This document shows positions 9,685-18,856 of a stretch of 64,000 nucleotides of DNA, piece after piece. The notes beneath the pieces were generated by a model. That model saw only the letters and a list, made by a program, of their open reading frames with translations. It was not told the origin of the DNA and ran no database searches. Source of the stretch: Micavibrio sp. (GTDB lineage: Bacteria > Pseudomonadota > Alphaproteobacteria > Micavibrionales > Micavibrionaceae); contig NZNU01000053.1 in assembly GCA_002695035.1 (NCBI GenBank), forward strand, positions 24,340 through 88,339. The letters run 5' to 3'. The position numbers were made by a program, and so were the translations under genes. Position 1 is the stretch's first letter. Each line of letters begins with the position of its first letter.

Positions 9685-11109
9685 TCATGTGAGGTGCTTG
9701 ATTATCTCATCAGACAGATCAATTTCCAGATTATCTGACATCTCAAGTTCATCATCAAAATCAATTTGTTTGTCGCCTGTAAGTGAAAAATTTGCGCCCA
9801 GCCTGTCCATAACCGGAATAAAATCGGGGAAGCTGGTCTGGATAGGACGCATATCATCAATCGTGACGGGTGCCTCAGTGACGCATCCCAGCACAAGGAA
9901 TGACATGGCAATACGATGGTCAAGATGGGTTTCTATTAACGCACCACCTTTAGGAGGCTTACCATTACCACGAATAATAAGGCTGTCTTTGCCCTCATTC
10001 AGATCCACCCCGCAAGCGGCAAGCCCGCGCGCCATAACACCCAGACGGTCGCTTTCCTTAACGCGCAATTCCTCAAGACCCGACATTCTTGTATCGCCTT
10101 CAGCACATGATGCCGCAACCGATAAAATCGGAAATTCATCAATCATGGACGGTACACGTTCAGACGGCACTGTAATACCTTTAAGCTGACTATACTTAAC
10201 ATGAAGATCTGCAACAGGTTCGCCGCCGTCATTGCGTTCATTTTTAAATTCGATATTTGCGCCCATCTCTATCAGCGTTTCATAAAGACCGGCGCGGCGT
10301 TTATTAAGACCTATATTCGGCAGGACAATGTCTGATCCCGGTGTGATCAGGGCGGCAACTACCGGAAAGGCCGCCGAACTTGGATCGGCAGGCACGTCAA
10401 TTGCACACCCTGTCAAAGCTTGCCCGCCTTCTATTGTGATGACATTACCGTCCACATTTACTTCAGCACCAAATTGTCTGAGCATTGTTTCGGTATAATC
10501 ACGCGTTGGTGCGGGTTCGGTAACTTTTGTCGTTCCCTTGGCATTAAGACCGGCAAGCAAGATTGCGGATTTTACCTGAGCAGACGCTATCGGCATTTCA
10601 TACTCGATTGCCTTCAAATCGCCGCTGCTTTGCACCGCGATCGGGAGATAGGTTTCATCGCGGGAAATAAATGTGGCTCCCATTTCACTTAAGGGGCCGG
10701 TTACACGCTTCATAGGTCTTTTTGTGAGTGAAGCATCCCCCGAGAAAATAGCTGATACATTATAGCCCGCAAAAAGGCCGAGCAACAACCGGGTCGAAGT
10801 TCCGCTATTGCCCATATCAAGCACCTTATCTGGTGATTTGAGCTCTTTCTTTCCAACACCAATAACCCGCCACTGGCTTCCTTCCTGATGGATTTTTGCA
10901 CCGGCCTCGGTCAACGCCGCAGCTGTGCAGTAAACATCTTCACTTGCCAAAAGGCCGTTAATAATCGTCTCGCCCTCGGCAATACCGCCGAACATCAGGG
11001 AACGATGCGAGATCGACTTATCACCGGGGATTGTAACCTGGCCTTTTAAATCCGTAACTTTCGTGGATTTACAAGCATATGGGAATTCGGATTGGTCTTC
11101 ATCTGTCAT
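9685..11109 (-). CDS. aroA: 3-phosphoshikimate 1-carboxyvinyltransferase (EPSP synthase)
   Basis: Sixth step of the shikimate pathway: transfers enolpyruvate from PEP to shikimate-3-phosphate. 474 residues, with N-terminal IPGDKSISHRSLM and the C-terminal LDHRIAMSFLVL segment. PGDKSISHR and SAQVKSA are signatures of class II (CP4-like) enzymes, but two other class II motifs differ: RDYTE in place of RxHxE, and NKRRAGL where NxTRxGL is expected. A C-terminal extension of about 30 acidic residues ends the protein. No clear ribosome binding site is seen before the ATG. First gene of the aroA-cmk-rpsA group. Confidence 0.96.
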   Translation of the reverse strand: MTDEDQSEFPYACKSTKVTDLKGQVTIPGDKSISHRSLMFGGIAEGETIINGLLASEDVYCTAAALTEAGAKIHQEGSQWRVIGVGKKELKSPDKVLDMGNSGTSTRLLLGLFAGYNVSAIFSGDASLTKRPMKRVTGPLSEMGATFISRDETYLPIAVQSSGDLKAIEYEMPIASAQVKSAILLAGLNAKGTTKVTEPAPTRDYTETMLRQFGAEVNVDGNVITIEGGQALTGCAIDVPADPSSAAFPVVAALITPGSDIVLPNIGLNKRRAGLYETLIEMGANIEFKNERNDGGEPVADLHVKYSQLKGITVPSERVPSMIDEFPILSVAASCAEGDTRMSGLEELRVKESDRLGVMARGLAACGVDLNEGKDSLIIRGNGKPPKGGALIETHLDHRIAMSFLVLGCVTEAPVTIDDMRPIQTSFPDFIPVMDRLGANFSLTGDKQIDFDDELEMSDNLEIDLSDEIIKHLT

Positions 11110-11175
11110 AGAAGGGAAGTTTGCCAGAAAGGCAAATGCAATACTACTGCTAATTTAGAAGAAATATTCCGCTTT

Positions 11176-13362
11176 CTATGTTTTATCGAAATAGCTTAAC
11201 TGCCCGTTATACTTGCTCATGAACTCATTAAACTGATCGGCAGGAACGGGCTTTGAATAACGGAAACCTTGTACCTCGTCACATTCATATTGCAATAGAA
11301 AGTCTTCATGGTCTTTGGTTTCAACGCCTTCCGCAATGACCTTAAGGTTAAGCGAGTGACCCAATGTAATAATCGTTTTTGCAATTGATGCATCGTTATT
11401 ATCGTTCAAGGCATTACGGATAAAAGATTGGTCAATCTTCAAACGGTCAATCGGGAAAAGCCTTAAATATGACAGAGAGGAATACCCCGTCCCGAAATCA
11501 TCAATAGCAAGCTCAACGCCCAGCCCATGCAGATTTTGCAGCACCTCGATCGTATGATTTATATCATCCATAAACACACTTTCAGTTACCTCAAGCTCAA
11601 GCAGTTCGGGTTTAACTTGTGTTTCGGTTAAAATTTGCTGGGTGATGCTGACAATATCGCTCTGATGGAATTGTGCACCCGACACATTAACAGCAATTCG
11701 TATGGAATGACCCATGTCATGCCATTTTTTGGCTGTGCGGCAGGCCTCCCACATAACCCATTCACCAATCGGCACAATAAGCCCTGATTGTTCAGCAACA
11801 GGTATGAAATCACCAGGAGAAATAAAGCGACCGCCCTCTTTACTCTCATCAGGTTTCCACCAGCGAAGCAAGGCTTCAGCACCAATCACCTCACCAGTTT
11901 TCAGATTAAATTGCGGCTGGAAATTAAGGGATAGCTGATTTTTATCCAGCGCATCACGTAAGTCACGCAGCATCTGGAAACGTGCTTGAACAGCCCTGTC
12001 AAAATCTTCCAGATATTCGCGTATTGTATCGCGCCCATCTTCCTTGGCACGGTTGAGGGCAATATCTGAATTTTTCAGAACCTGTTCAGGCTCGATACCG
12101 TCTTCCGGGTAAGTCGCAACACCAATAGAAGTTCTGACCTGAAAATTTTCATTAAACACATTGAATGGTGCTGAACGCATGACCGATTGTATTTTTTCCG
12201 CAACCTGGCGCGAGTTTCTTATGTTTCCGACCAAAGGCATGGCAATTGCAAATTCGTCCTCGCCGCTTCTGGCAACAATTGCTGTTTCCGGCATGGAGGC
12301 CCTTAAACGCTGACCAACAGCCTTTAATATAGCGTCACCAACATTATGCCCCATCGAGTCGTTGATATCCTTAAAATGGTCAAGATCAAGGGTGACAACG
12401 GCACATTTCAGGTTGCTCTGGTAAGGGCTGTCCTGCGCCCGCAGTGTAAACTGGCTCAGTTTTTCAAGGAAGTTTGTACGGTTTGGCAATCCCGTCATTG
12501 TATCGAAATAAGCGAGCTTATGGATCTGGTCCTGCGCACGCCCTTTTATTTCACGGATATTTTTCGCGTTCTGGCGTATGAGTTGTTGTGCCAGCAAAAT
12601 GGTTTTTCCAATCTCGTCCCTTTCCCTGTAGGGGGATTTCTGCAATGGCGGGTTATCAGGGTTACTGGCGGCTTGCCTAAGAGAGGAGCTGAGGAAAAAC
12701 AAAGGCTCCAAAAGCCAGTATTTCAACGCAATCATAATAACAACTGTAACCAACGCCGACATCAACAACATGACCAGAATATTCTGGCGCACCATGTAAT
12801 ACACATCATCAACCACTGCAGACGAATCCATACGGGTCACTATGTAATAAGGATGAGAATTTAGATCGCTCGGACGGAAAACCGTCTCATAGTTCATACC
12901 GTCTGAACTCTGATATGTTTTACTGAGATCGTCCTCTGACGCCACGAATGTCACAGTCGGCTCTCCATAAAAACCGATCAGGTTAAAATCTATAGAATAA
13001 ACCGAAAATCCGCTTACCACAGTATTTGAGATGATCTGCCGACTCATCAAAGGTGAAATAGGCATCGCCAGATAATCACTGTGCTGAGGGTCTATAGAAG
13101 ATAATATAGCTGATTGCGCTTTTTCGCTCAGTTCTAAAAATCTGGTCTCTTCGTAATCACCGAAAGTAAGAACCAGCATAGTCGCCTGAACAGACATAAT
13201 TGTTAAAAACACGGCAAAGGCAACACGCCAGCTGATCCTGCTTTGCCATATCTTTAACTTGTCGCGCCTCTTATGCGCGAAAACATTTGCCGCCTTGTCC
13301 TCAACAGAGGTTCGGGGCACGCGCGCAGATGATGAAGATGTTTCCGGAACGGCAGACGGCAT
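11176..13362 (-). CDS. Membrane GGDEF-EAL protein, probably a c-di-GMP phosphodiesterase
   Basis: 728 residues: transmembrane segments at about 44-66 and 195-217 flank a periplasmic sensor of about 130 residues, then a HAMP-like linker, a GGDEF domain (about 285-445) and an EAL domain (about 465-715). The GGDEF signature reads GEDEF (near 365-369), so cyclase activity is doubtful. The EAL domain is intact: EALLRWW, EVTESVF, DDFGTGYSSLSYL, KIDQSFI and AEGVET are all present, which predicts c-di-GMP hydrolysis, possibly regulated by the degenerate GGDEF domain binding GTP. Stands alone downstream of the pyrC group. Confidence 0.93.
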   Translation of the reverse strand: MPSAVPETSSSSARVPRTSVEDKAANVFAHKRRDKLKIWQSRISWRVAFAVFLTIMSVQATMLVLTFGDYEETRFLELSEKAQSAILSSIDPQHSDYLAMPISPLMSRQIISNTVVSGFSVYSIDFNLIGFYGEPTVTFVASEDDLSKTYQSSDGMNYETVFRPSDLNSHPYYIVTRMDSSAVVDDVYYMVRQNILVMLLMSALVTVVIMIALKYWLLEPLFFLSSSLRQAASNPDNPPLQKSPYRERDEIGKTILLAQQLIRQNAKNIREIKGRAQDQIHKLAYFDTMTGLPNRTNFLEKLSQFTLRAQDSPYQSNLKCAVVTLDLDHFKDINDSMGHNVGDAILKAVGQRLRASMPETAIVARSGEDEFAIAMPLVGNIRNSRQVAEKIQSVMRSAPFNVFNENFQVRTSIGVATYPEDGIEPEQVLKNSDIALNRAKEDGRDTIREYLEDFDRAVQARFQMLRDLRDALDKNQLSLNFQPQFNLKTGEVIGAEALLRWWKPDESKEGGRFISPGDFIPVAEQSGLIVPIGEWVMWEACRTAKKWHDMGHSIRIAVNVSGAQFHQSDIVSITQQILTETQVKPELLELEVTESVFMDDINHTIEVLQNLHGLGVELAIDDFGTGYSSLSYLRLFPIDRLKIDQSFIRNALNDNNDASIAKTIITLGHSLNLKVIAEGVETKDHEDFLLQYECDEVQGFRYSKPVPADQFNEFMSKYNGQLSYFDKT

Positions 13363-13398
13363 AGATATTTGTTTTCCAGACCTCTAGTTTAAACATTA

Positions 13399-13420
13399 GA
13401 AAAGGTCATACGAAATGACC
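13399..13420 (-). terminator. Probable terminator of the pyrC-DUF2726 group
   Basis: Minus strand: GGTCAT (13415-13420), a 5-base loop, ATGACC (13404-13409), then TTTT, about 60 bases after the DUF2726 stop. Short stem and T-tract. Confidence 0.45.
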
Positions 13421-13477
13421 CCTTATTTAAAATTTTATACAATTTGTATTAAAATTTTCTTTATAAAGAATCTCACA

Positions 13478-13954
13478 TTAGAAGTTTCTTATCAAGCCAC
13501 TGATTTCATTTACAGAATAAACCTTCTTTACTGTCATTCTTTGTAGGGGAATGTCTGACTTTCTCAGCGCTTTATTAACAAATTCATCGCGGCGGACACG
13601 ATCCTTGCGGTCATGTGAACGGTCATCAAGCTCTATACACCCTAAGATTTCGGTGGTGGTTTTATCATAAAGCACAAAGTCCATGTGCTTGGCAGCGATT
13701 TTGGGGCCATACCCTTTATGCCAGTGTTTCTGATCGCAAGTGATAATATCATTAAGGCGTGTTTTAAAAGAGACCCCGATATGAGGTGGAATCTGCGCTT
13801 CAAGGGCTTTAAAAAACTTCAGTTCAGCGGGCGTAAGCAATGTCTCGCAGGAGTAATAAGGATACTTTTTAGGCCAGAAACGGCGTACGAAGACAATACC
13901 CACAAAGGCAATGAGAATAAATGCAATAAAAGTATATAGCCCCACGTCTTGCAT
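13478..13954 (-). CDS. DUF2726 membrane-anchored protein, nuclease-like fold
   Basis: 158 residues. One transmembrane segment at about 5-24, followed by a DUF2726 domain with TPAELKFFKALE, VSFKTRLNDII, AAKHMDFVLYD and a conserved CIELDDRSH. The spacing of the Asp and ELD residues resembles restriction-endonuclease-like (PD-(D/E)xK) folds, but nuclease activity is not established for this family. It starts 5 bases after pyrC with GGAG in the pyrC end, so it is probably co-translated with it. Confidence 0.88.
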   Translation of the reverse strand: MQDVGLYTFIAFILIAFVGIVFVRRFWPKKYPYYSCETLLTPAELKFFKALEAQIPPHIGVSFKTRLNDIITCDQKHWHKGYGPKIAAKHMDFVLYDKTTTEILGCIELDDRSHDRKDRVRRDEFVNKALRKSDIPLQRMTVKKVYSVNEISGLIRNF

Positions 13955-13959
13955 TTATC

Positions 13960-15063
13960 TCACTCCAAAACCAGAGACCAGTCCAGTTCGGGCCTCTCCA
14001 ACCCTACAGGTAACGGCACAACCGCACCACTTTCAGTTTGCAACGGTTTCGATAAAGATTTTTCGCGGGTCAAAGTAAATCGCTCTTTTGAAGGAGGGAA
14101 ACCATAAAAAGCAGGCCCGTTCAGACATAAGAATTTTTCAAAAGCCTTAGCCGCATCCTCTGTATTCAGATCACAGCCTGCTGCCTCAAATCCTTCGGCA
14201 TAGAGCTGTGGAGCAATCTGTCCTGTAAAACAACCGGCTGCACAGCCGCAAGGCGTTGCTTTTGTCGTGTGCGGAGCAGAATCGGTTCCGGCAAAAAACT
14301 TGTCGTTATCTATTGCCGTGACAGCCTCACGCAAAGCCTGCCTGTCTTCATCGAACTTAACCAGAGGCAGGCAAAAAAGGTGGTAACGAAAGCCCTGCAC
14401 CAAATGGCCAACCGTATAAAGCAAATGCTGAGGTGTCACAGTGGCGGCCACATTTTTCCCCGTTCCTTTCACAAATTTAACGGCTGCGGCAGTCGTGATA
14501 TGCTCGGCAACAATTTTGAGAGAGGGGTGTGACTCGTAAAGATGCGGCATCTTATCGTGATAAAATTTGGTTTCGGCATTGCCTGAATTGTCGAAATAGT
14601 CTGATCCGCTAAGACCATGTTCTTCACCATGGATACATAAGGTGACACCACACTCTTCCATGGCTTTGAACACGCCGTTATCCATAAAATTCTGCAAGGG
14701 GCGGCCATGGTCGGAATTGGTTGTACCATGCGGGGGATAATATTTACATGCCTTCAGAAGGCCGCTTTTTGCACCCTCCTCAATCATATCGGCGCTCGTA
14801 TCTTTTGTAAGGTAAAGGGGTACTATCACCTGATCGAACGCACCATCCGCATGGAACTCAATAGCCCGCTTGTAATGCTCTATACTCCAATAAGGCAAAT
14901 TGTCTTTTTCAAATACCTTGCCAACAGGGGGTTTTGTATTAGGCATGGCAAGAATGCCCGCACACCCCATATCAATTTGTGCTTTAATATAATCCTTCAT
15001 CGGCGCGTCTTGCCTGACGTGGACATGAAGGTCATACCATTTAGGAAGGTTCAGGCTTATCAT
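13960..15063 (-). CDS. pyrC: Dihydroorotase, PyrC (class II) type
   Basis: Cyclises carbamoyl-aspartate to dihydroorotate in pyrimidine synthesis. 367 residues. The metal-binding DLHVH motif at about 11-15, the carboxylated-lysine region ACKYYPPHGTTN and the late GTDSAPHTTKA plus CGCAAGCF motifs are those of the E. coli PyrC class. The N-terminus is short, as in the family, and AAAGGA lies about 8 bases upstream. It overlaps the end of the upstream DUF6498 gene by 23 bases. Confidence 0.97.
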   Translation of the reverse strand: MISLNLPKWYDLHVHVRQDAPMKDYIKAQIDMGCAGILAMPNTKPPVGKVFEKDNLPYWSIEHYKRAIEFHADGAFDQVIVPLYLTKDTSADMIEEGAKSGLLKACKYYPPHGTTNSDHGRPLQNFMDNGVFKAMEECGVTLCIHGEEHGLSGSDYFDNSGNAETKFYHDKMPHLYESHPSLKIVAEHITTAAAVKFVKGTGKNVAATVTPQHLLYTVGHLVQGFRYHLFCLPLVKFDEDRQALREAVTAIDNDKFFAGTDSAPHTTKATPCGCAAGCFTGQIAPQLYAEGFEAAGCDLNTEDAAKAFEKFLCLNGPAFYGFPPSKERFTLTREKSLSKPLQTESGAVVPLPVGLERPELDWSLVLE

Positions 15064-15703
15064 TGGTTTTCCTTTTAAACATTATAAAGTCATAGGCCGT
15101 TTTGAGAAGAATGAGCATCATAAGAGCCCATAGAGGTGAGCCCAGAGATTGCGCCAAAAGGCCTCCAAAAATGATGGTTACATGCAATATTACAATACGG
15201 CCATAGGGTGAAAACATAACAGCTTTTGGATTAGAAATCCCGTCTCTTTTCAAGCTAACAAAAACTGTTTGAAAAAATTCGGCAGCGAAAATTCCAAGTA
15301 CCGCCCAAAAAAATCCGGGAATATGCAGATCTTTGAATAAAGCCGAAAAAGGAAAAAAAGCGGTCATATCAACATCTCCGGTATTTCCGAAAAGCTCGAA
15401 TATAAAAACGCCGTGGCACATGCAAAACATGCCGTAGTGAACCGTAAAGAAGGCAGCAGTAAAAAGAGATTGGGCAAGTACAGCCACTCCCTGCTTCGCG
15501 CCCGTATATAAAATCAAGAAAAAGATAAACACGCCAATGATTAGGTTTTCAACCCAGTATAAAAGAAATAAAGGAAGTATTTCCCATCCCAGAAAAGTTA
15601 CACCGTAAATCGGCAGAAAATTGGCAGCTATTATAATGAAGGGAATAATATATTCCCGGATAAGAGACGCTTCAGCCGGAACCGTCTCCCCGTTAAAGGT
15701 CAC
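15041..15703 (-). CDS. DUF6498 integral membrane protein
   Basis: 220 residues with about six hydrophobic segments. The motifs LFLLYWVENLIIGVF and FFTVHYGMFCMCHGVF match the DUF6498 family, whose function is unknown. The start is GTG at 15703, with GAGG at 8 bases, immediately after the stop of the cytochrome c gene. Its 3' end overlaps pyrC by 23 bases. Both couplings suggest a cyc-DUF6498-pyrC-DUF2726 transcript. Confidence 0.85.
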   Translation of the reverse strand: MTFNGETVPAEASLIREYIIPFIIIAANFLPIYGVTFLGWEILPLFLLYWVENLIIGVFIFFLILYTGAKQGVAVLAQSLFTAAFFTVHYGMFCMCHGVFIFELFGNTGDVDMTAFFPFSALFKDLHIPGFFWAVLGIFAAEFFQTVFVSLKRDGISNPKAVMFSPYGRIVILHVTIIFGGLLAQSLGSPLWALMMLILLKTAYDFIMFKRKTNDKPEPS

Positions 15704-16585
15704 TTACTTTTCCTCTATAACTTTACCGGTAGAGGTGCTGATTATACGGCGTTTTACTTCGCCTGCGGAAAAGGTAGAGGCCTCATCTTCCAATGATTTT
15801 TCCAAGGCCTCTGATTGCTCCTCCTGTTCGCGGGCATCTTGCACATCTTCGCCAACCGCATCTTCCGGAGTTACAGGCTGGGCAACATCGTCACCGTCTT
15901 CCACGGCTTCATTAGCGCCTACTTCTTCCGGGGTGCTGTCTTCCTCAGCAGCATTCTCAGTTGTTTCGCCTTCGCCTTCAGCAGCAGCGTCGCCTTCCGC
16001 CTCTTCTTCCACACCAAGCTCTTCCTGTTCAGCAGCAATTTCTGCTTCAGACGGGAGGGCAGGGGGTGTATCGGCAAGGGTGCGCAAATAAGCAATAACT
16101 GCGGCACGGTCATCAGGTTTCTTCAAACCGATAAAATTCATCTTAGTGCCGGGCGCATATTCTTTTGGTTTATACAGGTACTTGTTAAGGGAAGAATATG
16201 TCCATGTTTCTTCACCATTGGCGTTCAGCGCACCTGAATAATCAAAGCCCGCATGTGCTTGTTTTTGTGCACCAACAACACCCCAAAGGTTTGGACCAAC
16301 ACCATTTGGACCACCTTTGTCGAAACTGTGGCAAGCCGCACAGGCCTTGGCCACTTTTTGTCCGCGCGCAACTTCAGCATCGGCAATCATGGAAAGAATT
16401 GGCTCGGGACCAGACGGACCGCTCGTTGGGCCACTGCTCACCGTCTCAACACCTTCAATAGGCACGGCAAATTCTTCGACCCCGTGATCGGGAATAGCGA
16501 TTTCAGCTATAAATCCTGCAAACATTGCAATTATGCCCGCAAGTAAAACAGCGGCAAAAATTTTATTGGATTCCAAATCTTTCAT
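15704..16585 (-). CDS. Membrane-anchored c-type cytochrome with acidic tail
   Basis: 293 residues from the ATG at 16585, chosen because MKDLESNKIFAAVLLAGI is the usual start of this alphaproteobacterial CycM-like family; an earlier ATG adds 16 residues. The N-terminal hydrophobic anchor (about 8-29) leaves a periplasmic class I cytochrome c domain with CAACH haem attachment (about residue 80), a PNLWGVVG segment and the Met ligand in PGTKMNF. After the cytochrome fold (about residue 165) comes a tail of about 125 residues, very rich in Glu and Ala. Likely an electron carrier between the bc1 complex and oxidases. Confidence 0.93.
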   Translation of the reverse strand: MKDLESNKIFAAVLLAGIIAMFAGFIAEIAIPDHGVEEFAVPIEGVETVSSGPTSGPSGPEPILSMIADAEVARGQKVAKACAACHSFDKGGPNGVGPNLWGVVGAQKQAHAGFDYSGALNANGEETWTYSSLNKYLYKPKEYAPGTKMNFIGLKKPDDRAAVIAYLRTLADTPPALPSEAEIAAEQEELGVEEEAEGDAAAEGEGETTENAAEEDSTPEEVGANEAVEDGDDVAQPVTPEDAVGEDVQDAREQEEQSEALEKSLEDEASTFSAGEVKRRIISTSTGKVIEEK

Positions 16586-16730
16586 AACGCGCTCAAGACC
16601 TTTGGTTGCTCTTAATATATATACGGGGAACATATATACCCCCGCAGGTCAAAATACGCAACACAGCATTTTTTGTCGACTATTTTTCTCTGGAAAAAAA
16701 GTGAAAATAAGAAAAGCATAAAATACTTTT

Positions 16731-17240
16731 CTAAAAACCGCCGCCACCTTTTTGAGGATTGAGCAGCTTTTCAGGGCGGATTTTCGGGGATTTGCTTCCC
16801 CCCCCACCGCGTCGCCCGGCAAAGGATTCGTCTTCTCTGAAATGGTCTTTGCAAATCGCCTCAAAGTCGGGGATTTCACCATTGGTCAGTTTTTTGACGC
16901 AAATACGAAAAAGCGTACAGCCTTTTTCTTCCCACCCGTAAATGCTGTTGGTTTCGTCCTCACCGTTTAGCTTAAGATTTGTAATCTCCCATTTTTCATC
17001 CTTATGGACGGCAGAGCGTAACCACATGAGTTGCTCCATAGGACGCTTGCCCTCAGGGGGCGTTTCATACATCATCTGTAATTCAGCCTCAAAATCTTGC
17101 CCGTCTGGGCTCATCCGGACTTCCCCGGAACAGGTAATGCCTTCATCCACATTCATATGCGACCATGGCTGGGTCTGGTAAGGCCCAAGTTCATAATCAA
17201 CACCGACACGCTTCAGCATTTCAGGCAAGGTTTCTTTCAT
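16731..17240 (-). CDS. Uncharacterised soluble protein
   Basis: 169 residues, no signal peptide or membrane segment. The N-terminal two thirds are mixed alpha/beta (PWSHMNVDEGITCSG, MEQLMWLRSAVHKD, SIYGWEEKGCTLF). The last about 35 residues are low-complexity and Gly/Lys/Pro-rich (GRRGGGGSKS and QKGGGGF at the end), possibly a flexible nucleic-acid or protein contact. AAGGG lies 4 bases before the ATG. It lies between xseA and the cytochrome gene; no family recognised. Confidence 0.7.
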   Translation of the reverse strand: MKETLPEMLKRVGVDYELGPYQTQPWSHMNVDEGITCSGEVRMSPDGQDFEAELQMMYETPPEGKRPMEQLMWLRSAVHKDEKWEITNLKLNGEDETNSIYGWEEKGCTLFRICVKKLTNGEIPDFEAICKDHFREDESFAGRRGGGGSKSPKIRPEKLLNPQKGGGGF

Positions 17241-17279
17241 AATCCCTTATTATACCATAACTTTAGATAAAAAAACCTT

Positions 17280-18764
17280 TTATGACTCATTTACGACTAC
17301 ACCAATATGTTTATCGTCGGCATATTCAAGTGTCAGCGCCTGATCTTTTCTTATACCGGAAGGGTCGGTGACGGCCTTATTATCTTTATCCCGAACAACA
17401 ACGAAGCCTCTTTTCAAAGTTGATTTGAAAGACAGGGTTTCCAAAAGACGTACACTTCCGCTCCACTGCGTTTCTTTGCGCTCCAAATCCCTTTTTGCGG
17501 CCCCCGACAGGCGTTCTGAAGTGTTATTTACTTTTTCAGCCGCGTCACGCAACAGAAGACGGGGACTTTTTAAGCTGGCGGCAGCCTGATTAAGCGATGC
17601 CCTTTTCCTGTCCGTGCAATATAGCCCCTGCTGGTTCAGCCTGGTGTAAGAATATTCGAGCGATTTTTCTTTTTCCTTTAATATGTCAGAAGGTTTTCTT
17701 ATGCGCAGCGCATTCTCATTCAACAATGACTTTTTAGCATTTACAAAATTCATCAAAACAGCGTTTAATTTTTCACCGATATGGTCGATGCGCTGTGTCT
17801 GGACTTCCATCAACCGTGCCGGATCGCCCAATTTGGCCGTAGCAGTTGCCAAAACATTTCGCATGTCGGAAAAACGCCTGAATATCGTCGTGTTCAGCCT
17901 CTCACTAATATCACCCGCCTGAGCCATCAGCTTAACACGCTCTGGTACTGCTATCTCAGCTGCACCTGTTGGTGTTGGCGCACGCCGGTCGGCGGCATAA
18001 TCCACCAATGTTGTATCCGTTTCATGCCCGACCGCAGAAATAACCGGGATTGAGCACTCAGCAACCGCACGTACAACCACTTCTTCATTAAACGGCATCA
18101 AATCTTCCAGCGACCCGCCGCCCCGCGCCACAATTAAAACATCCGGCTTTGCATCCAGCGCGTCCATTCCACGGATTGCAGCCGCAATTTTTTCGGCCGA
18201 TCCCTCCCCTTGAACGGGCGCCGGCCACAACAGAACATGAGATGGAAAACGGTCTTCGATACGGTGAATAATATCTCGGATTACAGCCCCTGTTTCAGAT
18301 GTCACAACACCAATTGTTTTTGGCAGAAACGGTATCGCTTTTTTACGCTCAGGCGCGAAAAGTCCCTCTGCGGCCAGCTTTTTCTTACGTTCTTCGAGCA
18401 TTTTTAAAAGCGCGCCCTCGCCCGCCAACTCCATTGATTCGATAATAAGCTGGTAATTGGAGCGCGCAGGATATGTTGTAATCCGCCCCGTTACGACCAC
18501 ATCGAGCCCTTCCTCAGGTTTAACGGACAGTTTTCCCAATTGCCCACGCCAGCAAATGACATTGATAATAGTTTTGTCATCCTTAAGATCCGAATACATA
18601 TGCCCCGAAGCGGGTATGGATACCCGCGATAACTCACCGCGCACGCGCACGCGCCCATAGGCATCCTCTAAAGTACGCTTCAAAGAAAACGCAAGATCGG
18701 AGACGCTCATTTCAGGCGTATTGGATTGTCTTTTTTCCGCGCTGCTAAATAAATCATCACTCAT
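17280..18764 (-). CDS. xseA: Exodeoxyribonuclease VII large subunit
   Basis: Catalytic subunit of ExoVII, which degrades single-stranded DNA together with XseB. It has an N-terminal OB-fold (RVRVRGELSRVSIPASGHMYSDLKDD), then the catalytic part with GVVTSETGAVIRDI, ARGGGSLEDLMPFNEE, ISAVGHETDTTL and DRRAPTPTGAAE, and a long coiled-coil region. I use the ATG at 18764 (494 residues); an in-frame ATG at 18797 would run into the divergent putA promoter region. xseB is not in the window. Confidence 0.96.
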   Translation of the reverse strand: MSDDLFSSAEKRQSNTPEMSVSDLAFSLKRTLEDAYGRVRVRGELSRVSIPASGHMYSDLKDDKTIINVICWRGQLGKLSVKPEEGLDVVVTGRITTYPARSNYQLIIESMELAGEGALLKMLEERKKKLAAEGLFAPERKKAIPFLPKTIGVVTSETGAVIRDIIHRIEDRFPSHVLLWPAPVQGEGSAEKIAAAIRGMDALDAKPDVLIVARGGGSLEDLMPFNEEVVVRAVAECSIPVISAVGHETDTTLVDYAADRRAPTPTGAAEIAVPERVKLMAQAGDISERLNTTIFRRFSDMRNVLATATAKLGDPARLMEVQTQRIDHIGEKLNAVLMNFVNAKKSLLNENALRIRKPSDILKEKEKSLEYSYTRLNQQGLYCTDRKRASLNQAAASLKSPRLLLRDAAEKVNNTSERLSGAAKRDLERKETQWSGSVRLLETLSFKSTLKRGFVVVRDKDNKAVTDPSGIRKDQALTLEYADDKHIGVVVNES

Positions 18765-18856
18765 AAGGTCTTTATTTATAACTGAGTGTGAATTCATTGC
18801 AACGCATTAAGGTTTCCCTATTATTTTTCTTGTTTTGTCGTGATAGAGTATCCGAC

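Noticed and set aside
18788..18856. Hydrophobic N-terminal extension of PutA
   Set aside because: The ATG at 18857 starts a normal PutA; the extension overlaps the divergent xseA start region.
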